Shown: positions 1-9,271, numbered from the stretch's first letter. The stretch: DNA of 64,000 nucleotides from Pseudohongiella acticola (GCF_001758195.1 NZ_MASR01000001.1:992001-1056000); one strand, 5' to 3'. The notes: a model not told the origin generated them from the sequence alone. Made by a program: numbers and translations.

Positions 1-278
1 CGCACGAACTCACCGTTGGCAAATCCGGTAAGGTTCATGCTGATGTTACTGCCAAGGTGATTCGTATCGACGGCGAAGTCCATGGTGACATCTCTGGCAA
101 AGAGAAAGTGTTTGTATCCAGCACCAGCAACATCAAGGGTAATATTGTAACCCCAAAAATGACGCTGGAAGAAGGTGCCCGCTTCAAGGGTACAATCGAC
201 ATTGATCCCAGCCATTCCAATGGCAATTCATCAGTGGCTTCTCTCAAATCAGGCAACCCGACCGATAAAACCAGCTAA
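1..278 (+). CDS. Bactofilin, 3' part (5' end outside window)
   Basis: This is the C-terminal part of a polymer-forming cytoskeletal protein of the bactofilin family; the frame is open from base 3. The visible residues form the repetitive right-handed beta-helix typical of the family, with short hydrophobic/glycine turns such as VIRIDGEVHGDI and ISGKEKVFV, followed by a polar, Ser/Asn-rich tail. Bactofilins assemble nucleotide-free filaments on the inner membrane and scaffold cell-wall or polar machinery. The stop lies 3 bp before the next gene, suggesting an operon. The start and any membrane-targeting N-terminus are missing, so the specific role cannot be given. Confidence 0.85.
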   Translation, partial: HELTVGKSGKVHADVTAKVIRIDGEVHGDISGKEKVFVSSTSNIKGNIVTPKMTLEEGARFKGTIDIDPSHSNGNSSVASLKSGNPTDKTS

Positions 279-281
279 ACC

Positions 282-944
282 GTGAACCTGGCCGAGCAAT
301 TGACAATGACAGGAGGCGAGACGCTACCCAGCCGATTAATGCCTGATATTCTGCAAAGACTTGCAGACGTGTCACCGTTAATGGTGCTGGACGTAGGTTT
401 TGCCGTCCATGAAACGGTGGAGCACTTTGGCAACCGCCGATGCAAACTGCACTTCTGTGGTTTGCCGGACGCGCTAAAATCGCCCCCCACGCTCCCGGTG
501 CCTGCCGCCAGAACCGGGAAATTTGTTGATGAGGCCGCTCGTCAGGAAAGTCTGCTTGATGCATGGCGCGAACGCTTTCGAGCGGTATTGAATTTCCCGG
601 CGGATACACAATTTGATCTGTGCCTGTTCTGGGATGCATTCAATTACATGGACGACCTGGCACTCAAGGCCTTCTTTGAAGTACTCCATCCCCACATCCG
701 AAAGGAAACCCTGGGGCATGGCCTGATTCAGCTAAAGGAAGACCAGCAGGTGACGAATCGCGAATACGGGATTCAGGCACAGGACCAATTGGTCATGCGC
801 CTTGGCTACCACAGCGAACTCGCCGTTCATCCCCGCCCGCAGGCCAGAGTCGCGTCCATGCTCAAGGGTTTTGCAGTCAGTCACGGCGTTCTGCGTCGTG
901 ACGGTCTGCTGGAAGTCTCGCTAAAAACCGAGTCGATTTTCTAG
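282..944 (+). CDS. Hypothetical protein, SAM-methyltransferase-like fold
   Basis: This 220-residue protein of uncertain function begins with GTG 3 bp after the bactofilin stop. There is no good Shine-Dalgarno sequence, so translational coupling is likely. Its pattern resembles a degenerate class I methyltransferase: a first strand with LDVG near residue 37, a FDLCLFWDAFNYMDD segment near 110-125 where many such enzymes have strand 4, and a later HGLIQL strand. The glycine-rich SAM-binding loop is not obvious, so it may not bind SAM. There is no signal peptide or membrane segment. An alternative start is ATG at 306. The operon with bactofilin hints at an envelope or cell-shape role, which is inference only. 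Confidence 0.6.
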   Translation: MNLAEQLTMTGGETLPSRLMPDILQRLADVSPLMVLDVGFAVHETVEHFGNRRCKLHFCGLPDALKSPPTLPVPAARTGKFVDEAARQESLLDAWRERFRAVLNFPADTQFDLCLFWDAFNYMDDLALKAFFEVLHPHIRKETLGHGLIQLKEDQQVTNREYGIQAQDQLVMRLGYHSELAVHPRPQARVASMLKGFAVSHGVLRRDGLLEVSLKTESIF

Positions 945-969
945 ACTGAATCAACCCCGCCATCCTGCA

Positions 970-1068
970 CTAGACTTCCAGCAATGCCCTGATACCGTCA
1001 ATGGTCTGATCCACATGCGCCTCGGTACTATAGACTGAGGGATACTGCACATGACCGTATGCCTTCAT
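970..1068 (-). CDS. Short coupled ORF (32 aa), possible gene remnant
   Basis: The amidohydrolase stop at 1065-1067 overlaps an ATG at 1066-1068 (ATGA arrangement). That ATG opens a 32-codon frame beginning MKAYGHVQYPS and ending IRALLEV. The composition looks coding, with an amphipathic C-terminal helix resembling the tail of a larger enzyme such as an aminotransferase, but I cannot identify it. It may be a genuine small protein or the remaining 3' end of a deleted gene. Confidence 0.3.
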   Translation of the reverse strand: MKAYGHVQYPSVYSTEAHVDQTIDGIRALLEV

Positions 1069-2792
1069 TCGCCGATCTGACGCCCACCGACCCAGGTCTG
1101 GGCAACATCAACCTGCCACAGTTGCGATGGCTCAATGGCGAATACATCCTGTTCCAGCAAAATGAAGTCGGCCAGCTTGCCGGGCTCCAGTGAACCCAGG
1201 TGCTCTTCCTGATGCGCTGCATAGGCGGCATCCAGCGTAAAACTGGTTAATGCCTCACCCAGGGTCATGCGCTCTCCCGGAAACCAGCCACCGGGCGGTT
1301 GATCCTGACGATCCTGACGTGTCACCGCCGCGTGCAGACCAAAAAAGGGATTGGGTGATTCCACCGGAAAGTCCGAACCATTGGCAATAACGGCGCCCGC
1401 GTCCATCAATTTACGCCAGGCGTAGGCGCCCTGAATTCGAATTTCACCGAGCCGGTCCTGCGCCATGTTCTTGTCGCTGGTGGCATGGGTCGCCTGCATG
1501 GAAGGAATCACATTGAGCTCGTTGAAACGTAGTATGTCCTCATACCGCAGCACCTGTGCATGTTCGATGCGGTGGCGCTGCGCATGCGTATCGGTGCGCT
1601 GAATCAGCGCTTCGTAGTTGTCCAGCACCAGCATATTGGCGCCATCGCCAATGGCATGCACGTTAACCTGAAATCCGGCCTGCATGGACATTTCCATCAA
1701 TTGCGTCAAGCGTTCGGGCGAGAGCAGCAACAGTCCCTGGTGGCCGACCTGGTCAGAATAATCTTCGTTTAGATAGGCGCCGCGACTACCCAGCGCGCCA
1801 TCAGCGGAAATTTTCACGCTGCGCACCACCAAGGTGTTATCGGCACTGGTAAAATGGCCCTCGGCCAGGCGGTCAGACAGCTGATCATCGCCACCGGCCA
1901 GCATGACATAAACACGAATCGGCAGCGGCCCATCCATCAGCAATTCCTGATAGGCCTGTAATGTCGTGCTGGAAACACCGGCATCATGCACGCTGGTCAA
2001 ACCCTGCTCGGCGAGTGCCAGCATGGCCTGGCGCAGGGCCATTTTCTGATCTTCAAGGCTCAGCGCCGGAATATGCTGCGTGATATAGCTCATGGCCGTA
2101 TCAACAAAGGTGCCGGTCGGTCGACCTTCCGAATCACGAATGATCATGCCGCCGTCCGGGTCAGGTGTACTGGCATCAATTCCCGCCAGTTCCATGGCGG
2201 CCTGATTGGCCCAGCCGGCGTGTCCATCAACCCGACTGAACCACATGGGTGTATCTGCCTGGGCCTGCGCCAGCGAATCGGCACTGGGAAAGTCGTTGCT
2301 GTCCCACAACACCTGGTTCCAGCCTCTGCCCTGAATCCAGCTCAGCTCCGGATTGGCCTGCTGAAATGCTCTCACCCGCTCAACCGCTTCCTGTTCCGAA
2401 CGTGTGCCGGTCATGTCGACACGCAACAGGCTGAGTCCATAGCTGAGCACATGACCATGGGCATCAATCAGGCCTGGCAAAAGCGTTTTGCCTTCACCAT
2501 CAATCACCGTCATGTTGTCATCGGCGGGCAACTCATCGCCTTCTGTAAAAAGTCGGTCGATGGTGTCACCCGTGAACTGGATGGCACTAAAATGCATACG
2601 CTCACGAGTGCTGCCGGCGCCCTCGCCCTGCAACATGGTATAACCGTTGACATTGGTCAGCAGCGTTGTTTGTGCGGCAGCAGAGGCTGACAACAGAAGC
2701 GATGACGACAGCCAGAAAAATGCACATCCGATAACATATCGGCAGGCAGCAAAAGGCGCCTGGCGGCGCTGGGAAGTAAAAAGTGCAGACAT
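1065..2792 (-). CDS. Exported amidohydrolase family 3 (YtcJ-like) metal-dependent hydrolase
   Basis: This 575-residue protein has an N-terminal hydrophobic segment (about residues 20-41, ending SASAAAQ) that looks like a Sec signal peptide after a long charged start. The rest is a typical amidohydrolase-3 protein. The metal motif HxH lies in LIDAHGHV, followed by WFSRVDGHAGW, a His in NVHAIGDGAN, HRIEHAQ, and the catalytic-site Asp in NGSDFPVE. Relatives hydrolyse C-N bonds of cyclic or N-acylated substrates; the substrate here is unknown. It is divergent from the exported FAH-family gene, with about 130 bp between the starts, which suggests shared regulation. The signal peptide implies action in the periplasm. 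Confidence 0.85.
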   Translation of the reverse strand: MSALFTSQRRQAPFAACRYVIGCAFFWLSSSLLLSASAAAQTTLLTNVNGYTMLQGEGAGSTRERMHFSAIQFTGDTIDRLFTEGDELPADDNMTVIDGEGKTLLPGLIDAHGHVLSYGLSLLRVDMTGTRSEQEAVERVRAFQQANPELSWIQGRGWNQVLWDSNDFPSADSLAQAQADTPMWFSRVDGHAGWANQAAMELAGIDASTPDPDGGMIIRDSEGRPTGTFVDTAMSYITQHIPALSLEDQKMALRQAMLALAEQGLTSVHDAGVSSTTLQAYQELLMDGPLPIRVYVMLAGGDDQLSDRLAEGHFTSADNTLVVRSVKISADGALGSRGAYLNEDYSDQVGHQGLLLLSPERLTQLMEMSMQAGFQVNVHAIGDGANMLVLDNYEALIQRTDTHAQRHRIEHAQVLRYEDILRFNELNVIPSMQATHATSDKNMAQDRLGEIRIQGAYAWRKLMDAGAVIANGSDFPVESPNPFFGLHAAVTRQDRQDQPPGGWFPGERMTLGEALTSFTLDAAYAAHQEEHLGSLEPGKLADFILLEQDVFAIEPSQLWQVDVAQTWVGGRQIGE

Positions 2793-2858
2793 AACATGGT
2801 TTCCGGATCTGGGTTATTGTTTGGACCTGTCATGGCAAGTGTACCGCTATCACCGTAG

Positions 2859-2888
2859 TTGGTATACGCTTGAATTTATACGTTATAC
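2859..2888 (+). promoter_or_regulatory. Candidate sigma70 promoter for the FAH-family gene
   Basis: TTGGTA (2859-2864) and TTATAC (2883-2888) are spaced by 18 bp and lie about 37 bp upstream of the ATG at 2926. The intervening sequence contains repeated TATACG/TTATAC blocks that could also bind a regulator. This is the only reasonable promoter I see in the divergent interval. Confidence 0.35.
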
Positions 2889-2925
2889 TGGTCTGATAAT
2901 AATGATAATGAAGGATACTTTTGCC

Positions 2926-3861
2926 ATGCGTTGCCAACTGCTTATATCCCCTGCTATCCGGATTGCGCTCGCCGCGCTCGCCCTCATCTGGACCACGACC
3001 CTGACCGCAGCGGAACTGACGCTGGTCAGATTCGGCCCCGAAGGCGCGGAAAAGCCGGGCCTGATTGATACTGACGGGCAGATTCGCGACCTATCCTCGC
3101 ACCTTGCCGACCTGACGCCTGATCAATTGTCTGATACTAATCTGGCGCGGCTGGCTGCCATTCCCCAGGACAGCCTGCCCGTTGTTGACGCCAATGTCAG
3201 GCTGGCAGCCCCCGTTACCGGGGTCAGCAAAATCATTGCCATCGGTTTCAACTACATTGATCACGCCGCCGAGATGGCAGTAGATGTACCCGAAGAGCCG
3301 CTGGTTTTTACCAAAGCAGTGTCCGCACTGAGCAACCCGTTTGACCCGGTTATTGAGCCACGCGCCGCCACCAAACTCGACTATGAGGCAGAACTGGTGG
3401 TGGTGATCGGCAAACGTGCGCAGTACGTCGATGTCACCGACGCCCTGTCGCACATCGCAGGTTATACCGTCGGCAATGACGTGTCAGAGCGTGCCTTCCA
3501 GCGCGAGCGAGCCGGCCAGTTCGTCAAAGGCAAAAGCGCTGACTCATTCGCGCCATTCGGGCCCTGGCTGGTAACCCGCGACAGTGTCGCTGACGTGCAG
3601 AACCTTGCGGTCTGGTCAGAGATAAACGGCGACATGCGGCAACAAGGGAATACCAATCAGATGGTTTTTGGGATCGCCGAGATCGTCAGCTATGTCAGCC
3701 AGTTCATGACGCTGATGCCCGGCGATCTGATTTATACCGGCACGCCTGAAGGCGTCGGCGACGGGCTGTCGCCGCCACAATACCTCAAACCTGGAGACAG
3801 AATACGCATTGGTATTGAAGGATTGGGTGAGCTGCGCCAGGAGGTCGTGCACGGCCCATGA
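2926..3861 (+). CDS. Exported fumarylacetoacetate hydrolase (FAH) family protein
   Basis: The start at ATG 2926 is chosen because AAGGA lies 10 bp upstream and a clean signal peptide (basic start, hydrophobic core, LTAAE end near residue 29) follows. In-frame ATGs at 2902 and 2908 are less likely. The 311-residue product carries FAH-family C-terminal features: IAIGFNYIDHA, the acidic metal-binding DYEAELVVVIG, YTVGNDVSERAFQ, KGKSADSFAPFGPW and the YTGTPEGVG loop. The family covers C-C hydrolases, hydratases and decarboxylases of aromatic or keto-acid catabolism. Family members are normally cytosolic, so the signal peptide is unusual. The gene overlaps ybaK by 4 bp. Confidence 0.85.
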   Translation: MRCQLLISPAIRIALAALALIWTTTLTAAELTLVRFGPEGAEKPGLIDTDGQIRDLSSHLADLTPDQLSDTNLARLAAIPQDSLPVVDANVRLAAPVTGVSKIIAIGFNYIDHAAEMAVDVPEEPLVFTKAVSALSNPFDPVIEPRAATKLDYEAELVVVIGKRAQYVDVTDALSHIAGYTVGNDVSERAFQRERAGQFVKGKSADSFAPFGPWLVTRDSVADVQNLAVWSEINGDMRQQGNTNQMVFGIAEIVSYVSQFMTLMPGDLIYTGTPEGVGDGLSPPQYLKPGDRIRIGIEGLGELRQEVVHGP

Positions 3862-4331
3862 CACCCGGCATCAATGTTGCAAAAAAAGCCGGCATCAGCC
3901 ATCGGCTGCATGAATATGAACACGATGCCGGGCATCCGTCCTATGGTCTGGAGGCGGCCGAGAAAATGGGTGTTCCCGCTCACCAGGTTTTTAAGACCCT
4001 GGTGGTGGCACTGGACAACCATAGCCTGGCCGTCGCGGTGATACCGGTGTCAGCCATGCTCAACTTGAAACTGGCTGCACGTGCCGCAGGCGCAAAAAAA
4101 GCAGTGATGGCGCCTGCGGCTGACGTTCAGCGCAGCACCGGGTATGTGCTCGGCGGTGTCAGTCCGCTGGGCCAGAAAAAGCGTCTGCCTACTTTTATAG
4201 ACCTTTCTGCCACACAATTCGCCACCGTGTTTGTCAGCGCCGGCCGTCGTGGCCTGGAAATTGAACTCAGCCCCGACAATCTGGCGAAACTGGCCAACGC
4301 AAATTTCTGTGCCCTTGCTGACACCGACTGA
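3858..4331 (+). CDS. ybaK: YbaK/EbsC Cys-tRNA(Pro) deacylase
   Basis: This 157-residue protein is a single-domain member of the YbaK/ProX editing family, which hydrolyses mischarged Cys-tRNA(Pro) in trans in the cytoplasm. Length and sequence fit: the conserved Lys lies in QVFKTLVVAL, followed by a core with AAGAKKAVMAPAADVQRSTGY, VGGVSPLG-like GGVSPLGQKK and a C-terminal VSAGRRGLEIEL. The start overlaps the stop of the FAH gene (ATGA), indicating translational coupling, although the two functions have no obvious link. The next gene is convergent. Confidence 0.92.
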   Translation: MTPGINVAKKAGISHRLHEYEHDAGHPSYGLEAAEKMGVPAHQVFKTLVVALDNHSLAVAVIPVSAMLNLKLAARAAGAKKAVMAPAADVQRSTGYVLGGVSPLGQKKRLPTFIDLSATQFATVFVSAGRRGLEIELSPDNLAKLANANFCALADTD

Positions 4332-4350
4332 CAGGCCAGCGCTCAGACAC

Positions 4351-5616
4351 TTATTCGATAGCGTCATACACCAGCGTTTTGAAGCTCTCCCTGAAACCAT
4401 TGCCATTGGCCGGTGAGATCTGAGCCATAATGACGGTCACCATATTTTCCTCAGGATCGATCCAGAATCGGGTGCCCGCCGAACCATCCCACCAATACTC
4501 GCCTTCATTGACGGTGTGATTATAGGTATCCGCATCAAGCACCACCGCCATACCCCCCAGACTCCAGCCCGATCCACGCCAGTATCCCCCGCTACCGATT
4601 GGCAACAACTGCTGCGGTACGGCATTCTCTGCCATCATACGCACAACAGCAGGACTCACGACCTGTTCGCCGTTGACCAGGCCGTTATCCAGAAACAACT
4701 GTGAAAAACGCAGAAAGTCCATGGTTGATGACACCAGACCAACACCGGCACTGTTCAGTGCGCGCGGCCCGGTCACGGGAATGGCTTCCATTTCATGCGC
4801 CTGCAATTGACCATTGTCGTCACGGCGATAGACCGTAGCCAGACGGTCAGCGCGAGACGGATCGACGTAGAATACGGTGTCATCCATGCCCAGCGGCGCA
4901 AAAATACGCTGCTCAAAAAAGTTTTGTATATCCTGCCCTGTCACGACTTCAATCACACGCCCCAGCACTTCCGCATGCAATCCATATCGATACGCGGTGC
5001 CCGGGTCTTCAAACAACGGCAACGCGGCCACATTGTCGACCACCTGCGCCAGAGTCTGGTCATAGCTGTGCACATTATTGTCGCGATAAAGTGCGCTGTT
5101 GCGGCTGCCAAGACCGGACGTATGGGTCAGCAATTGCGCCAGGGTAATGTCCCCCTGCCGCGGCCGAGTGGCGCTAGCATCAGATGATTCTGCATCCACA
5201 AGTACCGGCTGACCGGCAAACTGCGGCAGGTAGGTTTGCAGCGTGTCATTGACATTCAGCAGCCCCTCATCGTGCAGCATCAGGATGCCCAATGCAGTGA
5301 TCGGTCTAGTCATTGAATAGGTTCGAAACAGGGAGTCGAACACCATTTCCGTCCCTGCCTCGATATCCTGCATGCCAAGCGACTCTGCATACACCAGCTG
5401 GCCATCACGGACAATAGCGGCGACCACCCCGGCAATATCGCCAGCGTCAACGCGGGCCTGCAGATCCTGCGTTGCCAACGCCAGGCTGTCGGCGTCCAGG
5501 CCCACCGTACCCGGCTCGGCAATTTCCAGTGACTGAGCCTGCGCAACCGGTGTTGTCATCGCAGACAACCCGGTGATGGCAATCAAAACACTCATTAATA
5601 ATTTAACTGTTCGCAT
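4351..5616 (-). CDS. Exported serine hydrolase, beta-lactamase (class C/EstB-like) family
   Basis: This 421-residue protein has a clear signal peptide (about residues 1-28, ending PVAQAQS) and a beta-lactamase-related fold. The nucleophile motif is FRTYSMTRP with Ser101; the usual SxxK lysine is Arg104, encoded by AGA. The second motif is in GTAYRYGLHAEVLG, and the WxGxxGT-like third motif is EYWWDGSAGTRFWIDP. Such enzymes act as esterases, D-aminopeptidases or small-ester hydrolases in the periplasm. The Lys-to-Arg change may reduce activity, or it may be a subfamily variant. Confidence 0.85.
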   Translation of the reverse strand: MRTVKLLMSVLIAITGLSAMTTPVAQAQSLEIAEPGTVGLDADSLALATQDLQARVDAGDIAGVVAAIVRDGQLVYAESLGMQDIEAGTEMVFDSLFRTYSMTRPITALGILMLHDEGLLNVNDTLQTYLPQFAGQPVLVDAESSDASATRPRQGDITLAQLLTHTSGLGSRNSALYRDNNVHSYDQTLAQVVDNVAALPLFEDPGTAYRYGLHAEVLGRVIEVVTGQDIQNFFEQRIFAPLGMDDTVFYVDPSRADRLATVYRRDDNGQLQAHEMEAIPVTGPRALNSAGVGLVSSTMDFLRFSQLFLDNGLVNGEQVVSPAVVRMMAENAVPQQLLPIGSGGYWRGSGWSLGGMAVVLDADTYNHTVNEGEYWWDGSAGTRFWIDPEENMVTVIMAQISPANGNGFRESFKTLVYDAIE

Positions 5617-6193
5617 GTCCCGATCCTGTTCATGAAGGTGAATTTCCCAGACCGCAACAGAATGTCGCCATCGTAAAGTTAATTATGATTTCGCCAATGC
5701 ACCAGGCAAGGTGAGGTCAAAGGTGGAGTCAGATGTTAGCTTGTTCGTCGCTCAAGCGGAATCGGATTTCCGGGCAGCGCCGGATACAACAGTTCAATTT
5801 AATGTAAAAATTGGATTGACTCAGTAAAAACCCATGGTTTATGCTTCGGCCAATCAATCGCATGGAATTTAATGGCAAAACAATGTGTTATGAAAAGTAA
5901 CACCCTGTTAATTTTGTGCAGATTGGTAACACTTTCCAGCAGCGCCTGCCTTTGAAAGTGTGCATGATCAAAAAGTGAGACTAACGGTCGCACTGCGTCT
6001 GACCCAATAATAAAAATCAAACTGATGAAGAGAGCCACACAAGGCTCCCGAACGCAGACGAATTAGAGCCAGGTAATACTATTCTGATGCCCAGGGAATC
6101 TATGGGGTTGCTTTATGCGTGTCTGATTTTTAATTAATTGGCAGGCACAAATCTAACCGCTGTAATAAAAAGTATTAAGGGGGGGGAAACCCG
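5617..6193. other. 577-bp intergenic region upstream of a TonB receptor
   Basis: No convincing gene is seen. It holds an inverted repeat GTGTTA-N7-TAACAC at 5885-5903, a second GTAACAC at about 5936, and a short GAGCC/GGCTC hairpin near 6035. A G-rich tract (AAGGGGGGGG) just before the receptor start probably includes its ribosome-binding site. The AT-rich stretch around 5790-5930 is where the promoters for the receptor and/or the divergent hydrolase would be expected. Confidence 0.4.
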
Positions 6194-9100
6194 ATGAGAT
6201 TAAAAGAACTATACCGGTGCATCGCTTGCATGTCACTGGTCGCACCCACACTGGTTTTTGCACAGCAACAGCCACAAATTGAAGAGGTTGTTGTAACCGG
6301 TTCCTTGATCCGTGGCACACCCGTTGACGACGCACTGCCAGTGGAAACATACACCGCTGCTGACATGGAACTGTCAGGTTCACCATCAGCACTGGAATTT
6401 GCCAAGAGTCTGAGCATCTCGGGCGCCACATCGGGCGAATCTTACTACTTCGGCGGCGCTGCGCTGACCGGTAGTGTCAGCTATAACCTGCGCGGCATCG
6501 GTGCGGACAAAACACTGTCCCTGTTCAATGGCCGCCGCGTGACACAGAACACCTCTGTTATTCCATCAATCGCACTGGCCCGAACCGAAATCCTGAAGGA
6601 CGGCGCGGCCGTAACCTACGGTGCGGATGCCACTGGCGGTGTCGTAAACTTCATCAGCCGTGACAACTTTGAAGGCATTGAAGTGCAGGGCGCTTTCAAA
6701 GCCATCGACGGCTCTGACGGTGATTTCAACGTTGGCATTCTGGGCGGTTTTGGTGGCGACACCACAGATGTGATCTGGGCTGCACAATGGGAACACCGTT
6801 CACAGATGGACACCACTGAACGAGATTTTTCCAGCCAGCCTTACTCTGCCAACCCGGCCCCCTGGTCAGACCTGACCAACCTGGGCGCCTGGATTGCCCG
6901 CGGTCCACTGCCTGCTGAGCCCGGTAACACGGCAACCAGCGAATTCGGTCCAGTATACGGCCTGGTTAACGACTTCACAGACGAGTCCTGTAATGCTGTC
7001 GGTGGTATTGTAAACCAGACGTCTTACACGACCTGTAAGTACAACTACATTCCTTACTATGATCTGGTTGCAGACAACGATATCTATCGTCTGTTCGGTC
7101 AGATTAAGACTGAGATCAGCCCACAGCACAGCTTCACTGCGCGCGCGGCTTACTCTCAGGTTTCTACGCCCAATGCCTATGGTTCGCCTTCACAGCCTGT
7201 GATTCGTGGCCCAGCCCGCGCATCAGGTGCGACTTACCAGCTCTACGTTCCCAAGACCAACCCGTACGTGGATGACTTTGCGCAGCGCACTGGTTTTGCC
7301 AACAACCCGCTGTACGCGGTCACTCAGGGTTTCACGCCCATCACCTATCGTGGTTTTGCCCACGGTGGTCTGGATGTGTTCGCCGAAGATGGTCGTCACA
7401 GCACACCGCGTGACATCGACAACCGCTTCATGCACCTGACCGCCGGCTTTGACGGCGAGCTGGACATCGGCAGCGGTATTTTCTACGACGCAGCACTGAC
7501 CTATAACCAGTCTCACACCACGGACGACAACCCCGATATCGCCCTGTATCGTATGCAGGAAGCGCTTAACGGTTTTGGTGGTCCGAACTGTAACGCAACC
7601 GACTTAAGCACTGACCGTTTTGGCACCCAGAACCCTGCAGCAGCCGGTACCAATGGCTGCATGTGGTACAACCCGTTTGCCTCCAACTTCTCTGGCCAGC
7701 CCATCTATGGCCTGTCAAACCCGAGCTACGTGCCGGGTGCCGAGAACTCGGACGAACTGGTGCGCTGGTTGTTCGATAGACGTTACCAGGAAACTGTTAA
7801 CTGGAACGTGACGGCTGACCTCGTGTTCAGTGGTGAAACACCAATCGAACTGCCAGGTGGTATGGTGTCATGGGGCGCAGGTGCCCAGTGGCGTAATACC
7901 AAAGAGCGCGAAACTGTACCCAGCCCGTTCTATAACGGCTCACAGCCTTGCGCATGGCCAGAGCAGGAGCCCAACTCTCCTGAAGCACCCAATTTCGATG
8001 GCTGTACGCCTGACGCACCGGGTCCTTTCCAGTTCTTCGACACCAACGTACCGGATGCCAACAAGCAGACCCAGGAATCCGTATTCACGGAATTCAACCT
8101 GCCCGTGCTGGACACTCTGTACATAGCTGCAGCAGTGCGTTACGAGCAGTTCTCAGGTGATCTGGATGCAACCGTTTACAAGGTATCAGGCAAGTGGGAC
8201 GTCACTGAGAACATCGCTTTGCGCGGTTCTTATGGCACCAACTACCAGGCACCTGGCGCAGACATCAATCCAGGCGAAGTTGAAAGTGGCACCACCAACT
8301 ATACCCGTGCCGGTGGCGCATGGCGTGGTTCCAAGACCTTCACTCGTTCTGACATCGAGCCGGAAGAAGCAACAGTAGCCAGCGTGGGTGCCATCTGGCA
8401 ATCCGAAGGTTTCAGTGCTGGCAGTGACTTCCAGTTCATCATCGACTACTTCGATATCGAAGTTGAGAAAGAGCTGGGTCTGCTGGCGAACACCAACCTG
8501 ATCGCCAACTCCGTGTTCAGCATCCCGCCAAGTGGCTCAGGGTCTGTTCCTAACGATGGAACGGCACTGGCTGACTGTTCACACCCATTGATCGACCGTA
8601 TTACATTCAACGGTGGTCCATGTGTACAGGGCGTGTCTACTGCCTCTGATTTCGCAGAGATTCGTACCGATTTCGGTAACGGTCCTGGTCAGCAAACCAA
8701 AGGTTTCGACATCCAGACCAGCTATGGCATGCCAGCATTCGCGGGCGACCTGGAATTCCGTCTGACGGCAACCAAGGTACAAGAGTTCAAGTTCACACCA
8801 ACGCTGCTCGACGGCTTTGAAGTGGCACCGGCTCGTGACCGCCTGGGCTTCCTGAACTATGAAACAATTGCCAACGCCATTTCCGAGTGGCGCGGCAACT
8901 TCACCACCAACTACTCTCAGGGCGACCACAATTTCCGTCTGTCTGTGCAGTACGTCAGTGGCGTGAAGGACGAGCGTTTCTTCAATGAAGACGGTACCCG
9001 TGTTGGCGATGCAGCATTGACGCCAGCAGGCTTCCAGCCTGGCACACGTACGCCGTTTGGTCCAAGCACTTATGGTATCAACGGTGACGACTGGATCGTT

Positions 9101-9271
9101 GCTGATTTCCATTACACGGTTAACCTGCCAGCTGAAACTACGCTGACAGCGTCCATCGTGAACGTGTTTGACGAAATGCCACCGGCATCACGTCAGGAAC
9201 TGGGCTACGATCCACGCATCGGCAACCCACTGGGCCGTACGTTTGAAATAGGCTTGCGTAAGCAGTTCTAA
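6194..9271 (+). CDS. TonB-dependent outer-membrane receptor (1025 aa)
   Basis: The N-terminal signal peptide ends TLVFAQ and is followed by a TonB box, EEVVVTGSLI. The plug domain includes NLRGIGADKTLSLFNGRR and EILKDGAAVTYGADATGGVVNF, and a long 22-strand-type beta-barrel ends with the aromatic terminal strand GLRKQF. The size and the LFNGRR plug motif match the large receptors common in marine gammaproteobacteria and Caulobacterales; substrates of that group are mostly unknown (peptides, glycans, other oligomers). The gene is monocistronic, with a strong terminator directly after it. Nearby exported hydrolases may act on what it imports, which is inference. Confidence 0.92.
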   Translation: MRLKELYRCIACMSLVAPTLVFAQQQPQIEEVVVTGSLIRGTPVDDALPVETYTAADMELSGSPSALEFAKSLSISGATSGESYYFGGAALTGSVSYNLRGIGADKTLSLFNGRRVTQNTSVIPSIALARTEILKDGAAVTYGADATGGVVNFISRDNFEGIEVQGAFKAIDGSDGDFNVGILGGFGGDTTDVIWAAQWEHRSQMDTTERDFSSQPYSANPAPWSDLTNLGAWIARGPLPAEPGNTATSEFGPVYGLVNDFTDESCNAVGGIVNQTSYTTCKYNYIPYYDLVADNDIYRLFGQIKTEISPQHSFTARAAYSQVSTPNAYGSPSQPVIRGPARASGATYQLYVPKTNPYVDDFAQRTGFANNPLYAVTQGFTPITYRGFAHGGLDVFAEDGRHSTPRDIDNRFMHLTAGFDGELDIGSGIFYDAALTYNQSHTTDDNPDIALYRMQEALNGFGGPNCNATDLSTDRFGTQNPAAAGTNGCMWYNPFASNFSGQPIYGLSNPSYVPGAENSDELVRWLFDRRYQETVNWNVTADLVFSGETPIELPGGMVSWGAGAQWRNTKERETVPSPFYNGSQPCAWPEQEPNSPEAPNFDGCTPDAPGPFQFFDTNVPDANKQTQESVFTEFNLPVLDTLYIAAAVRYEQFSGDLDATVYKVSGKWDVTENIALRGSYGTNYQAPGADINPGEVESGTTNYTRAGGAWRGSKTFTRSDIEPEEATVASVGAIWQSEGFSAGSDFQFIIDYFDIEVEKELGLLANTNLIANSVFSIPPSGSGSVPNDGTALADCSHPLIDRITFNGGPCVQGVSTASDFAEIRTDFGNGPGQQTKGFDIQTSYGMPAFAGDLEFRLTATKVQEFKFTPTLLDGFEVAPARDRLGFLNYETIANAISEWRGNFTTNYSQGDHNFRLSVQYVSGVKDERFFNEDGTRVGDAALTPAGFQPGTRTPFGPSTYGINGDDWIVADFHYTVNLPAETTLTASIVNVFDEMPPASRQELGYDPRIGNPLGRTFEIGLRKQF

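Noticed and set aside
1986-2690. 234-codon plus-strand frame inside the amidohydrolase gene
   Set aside because: Antisense shadow of an enzyme with intact catalytic motifs.
5799-6038. 79-codon minus-strand ORF in the gap before the TonB receptor
   Set aside because: No ribosome-binding site, no family resemblance, and it covers the AT-rich region likely to hold promoters.
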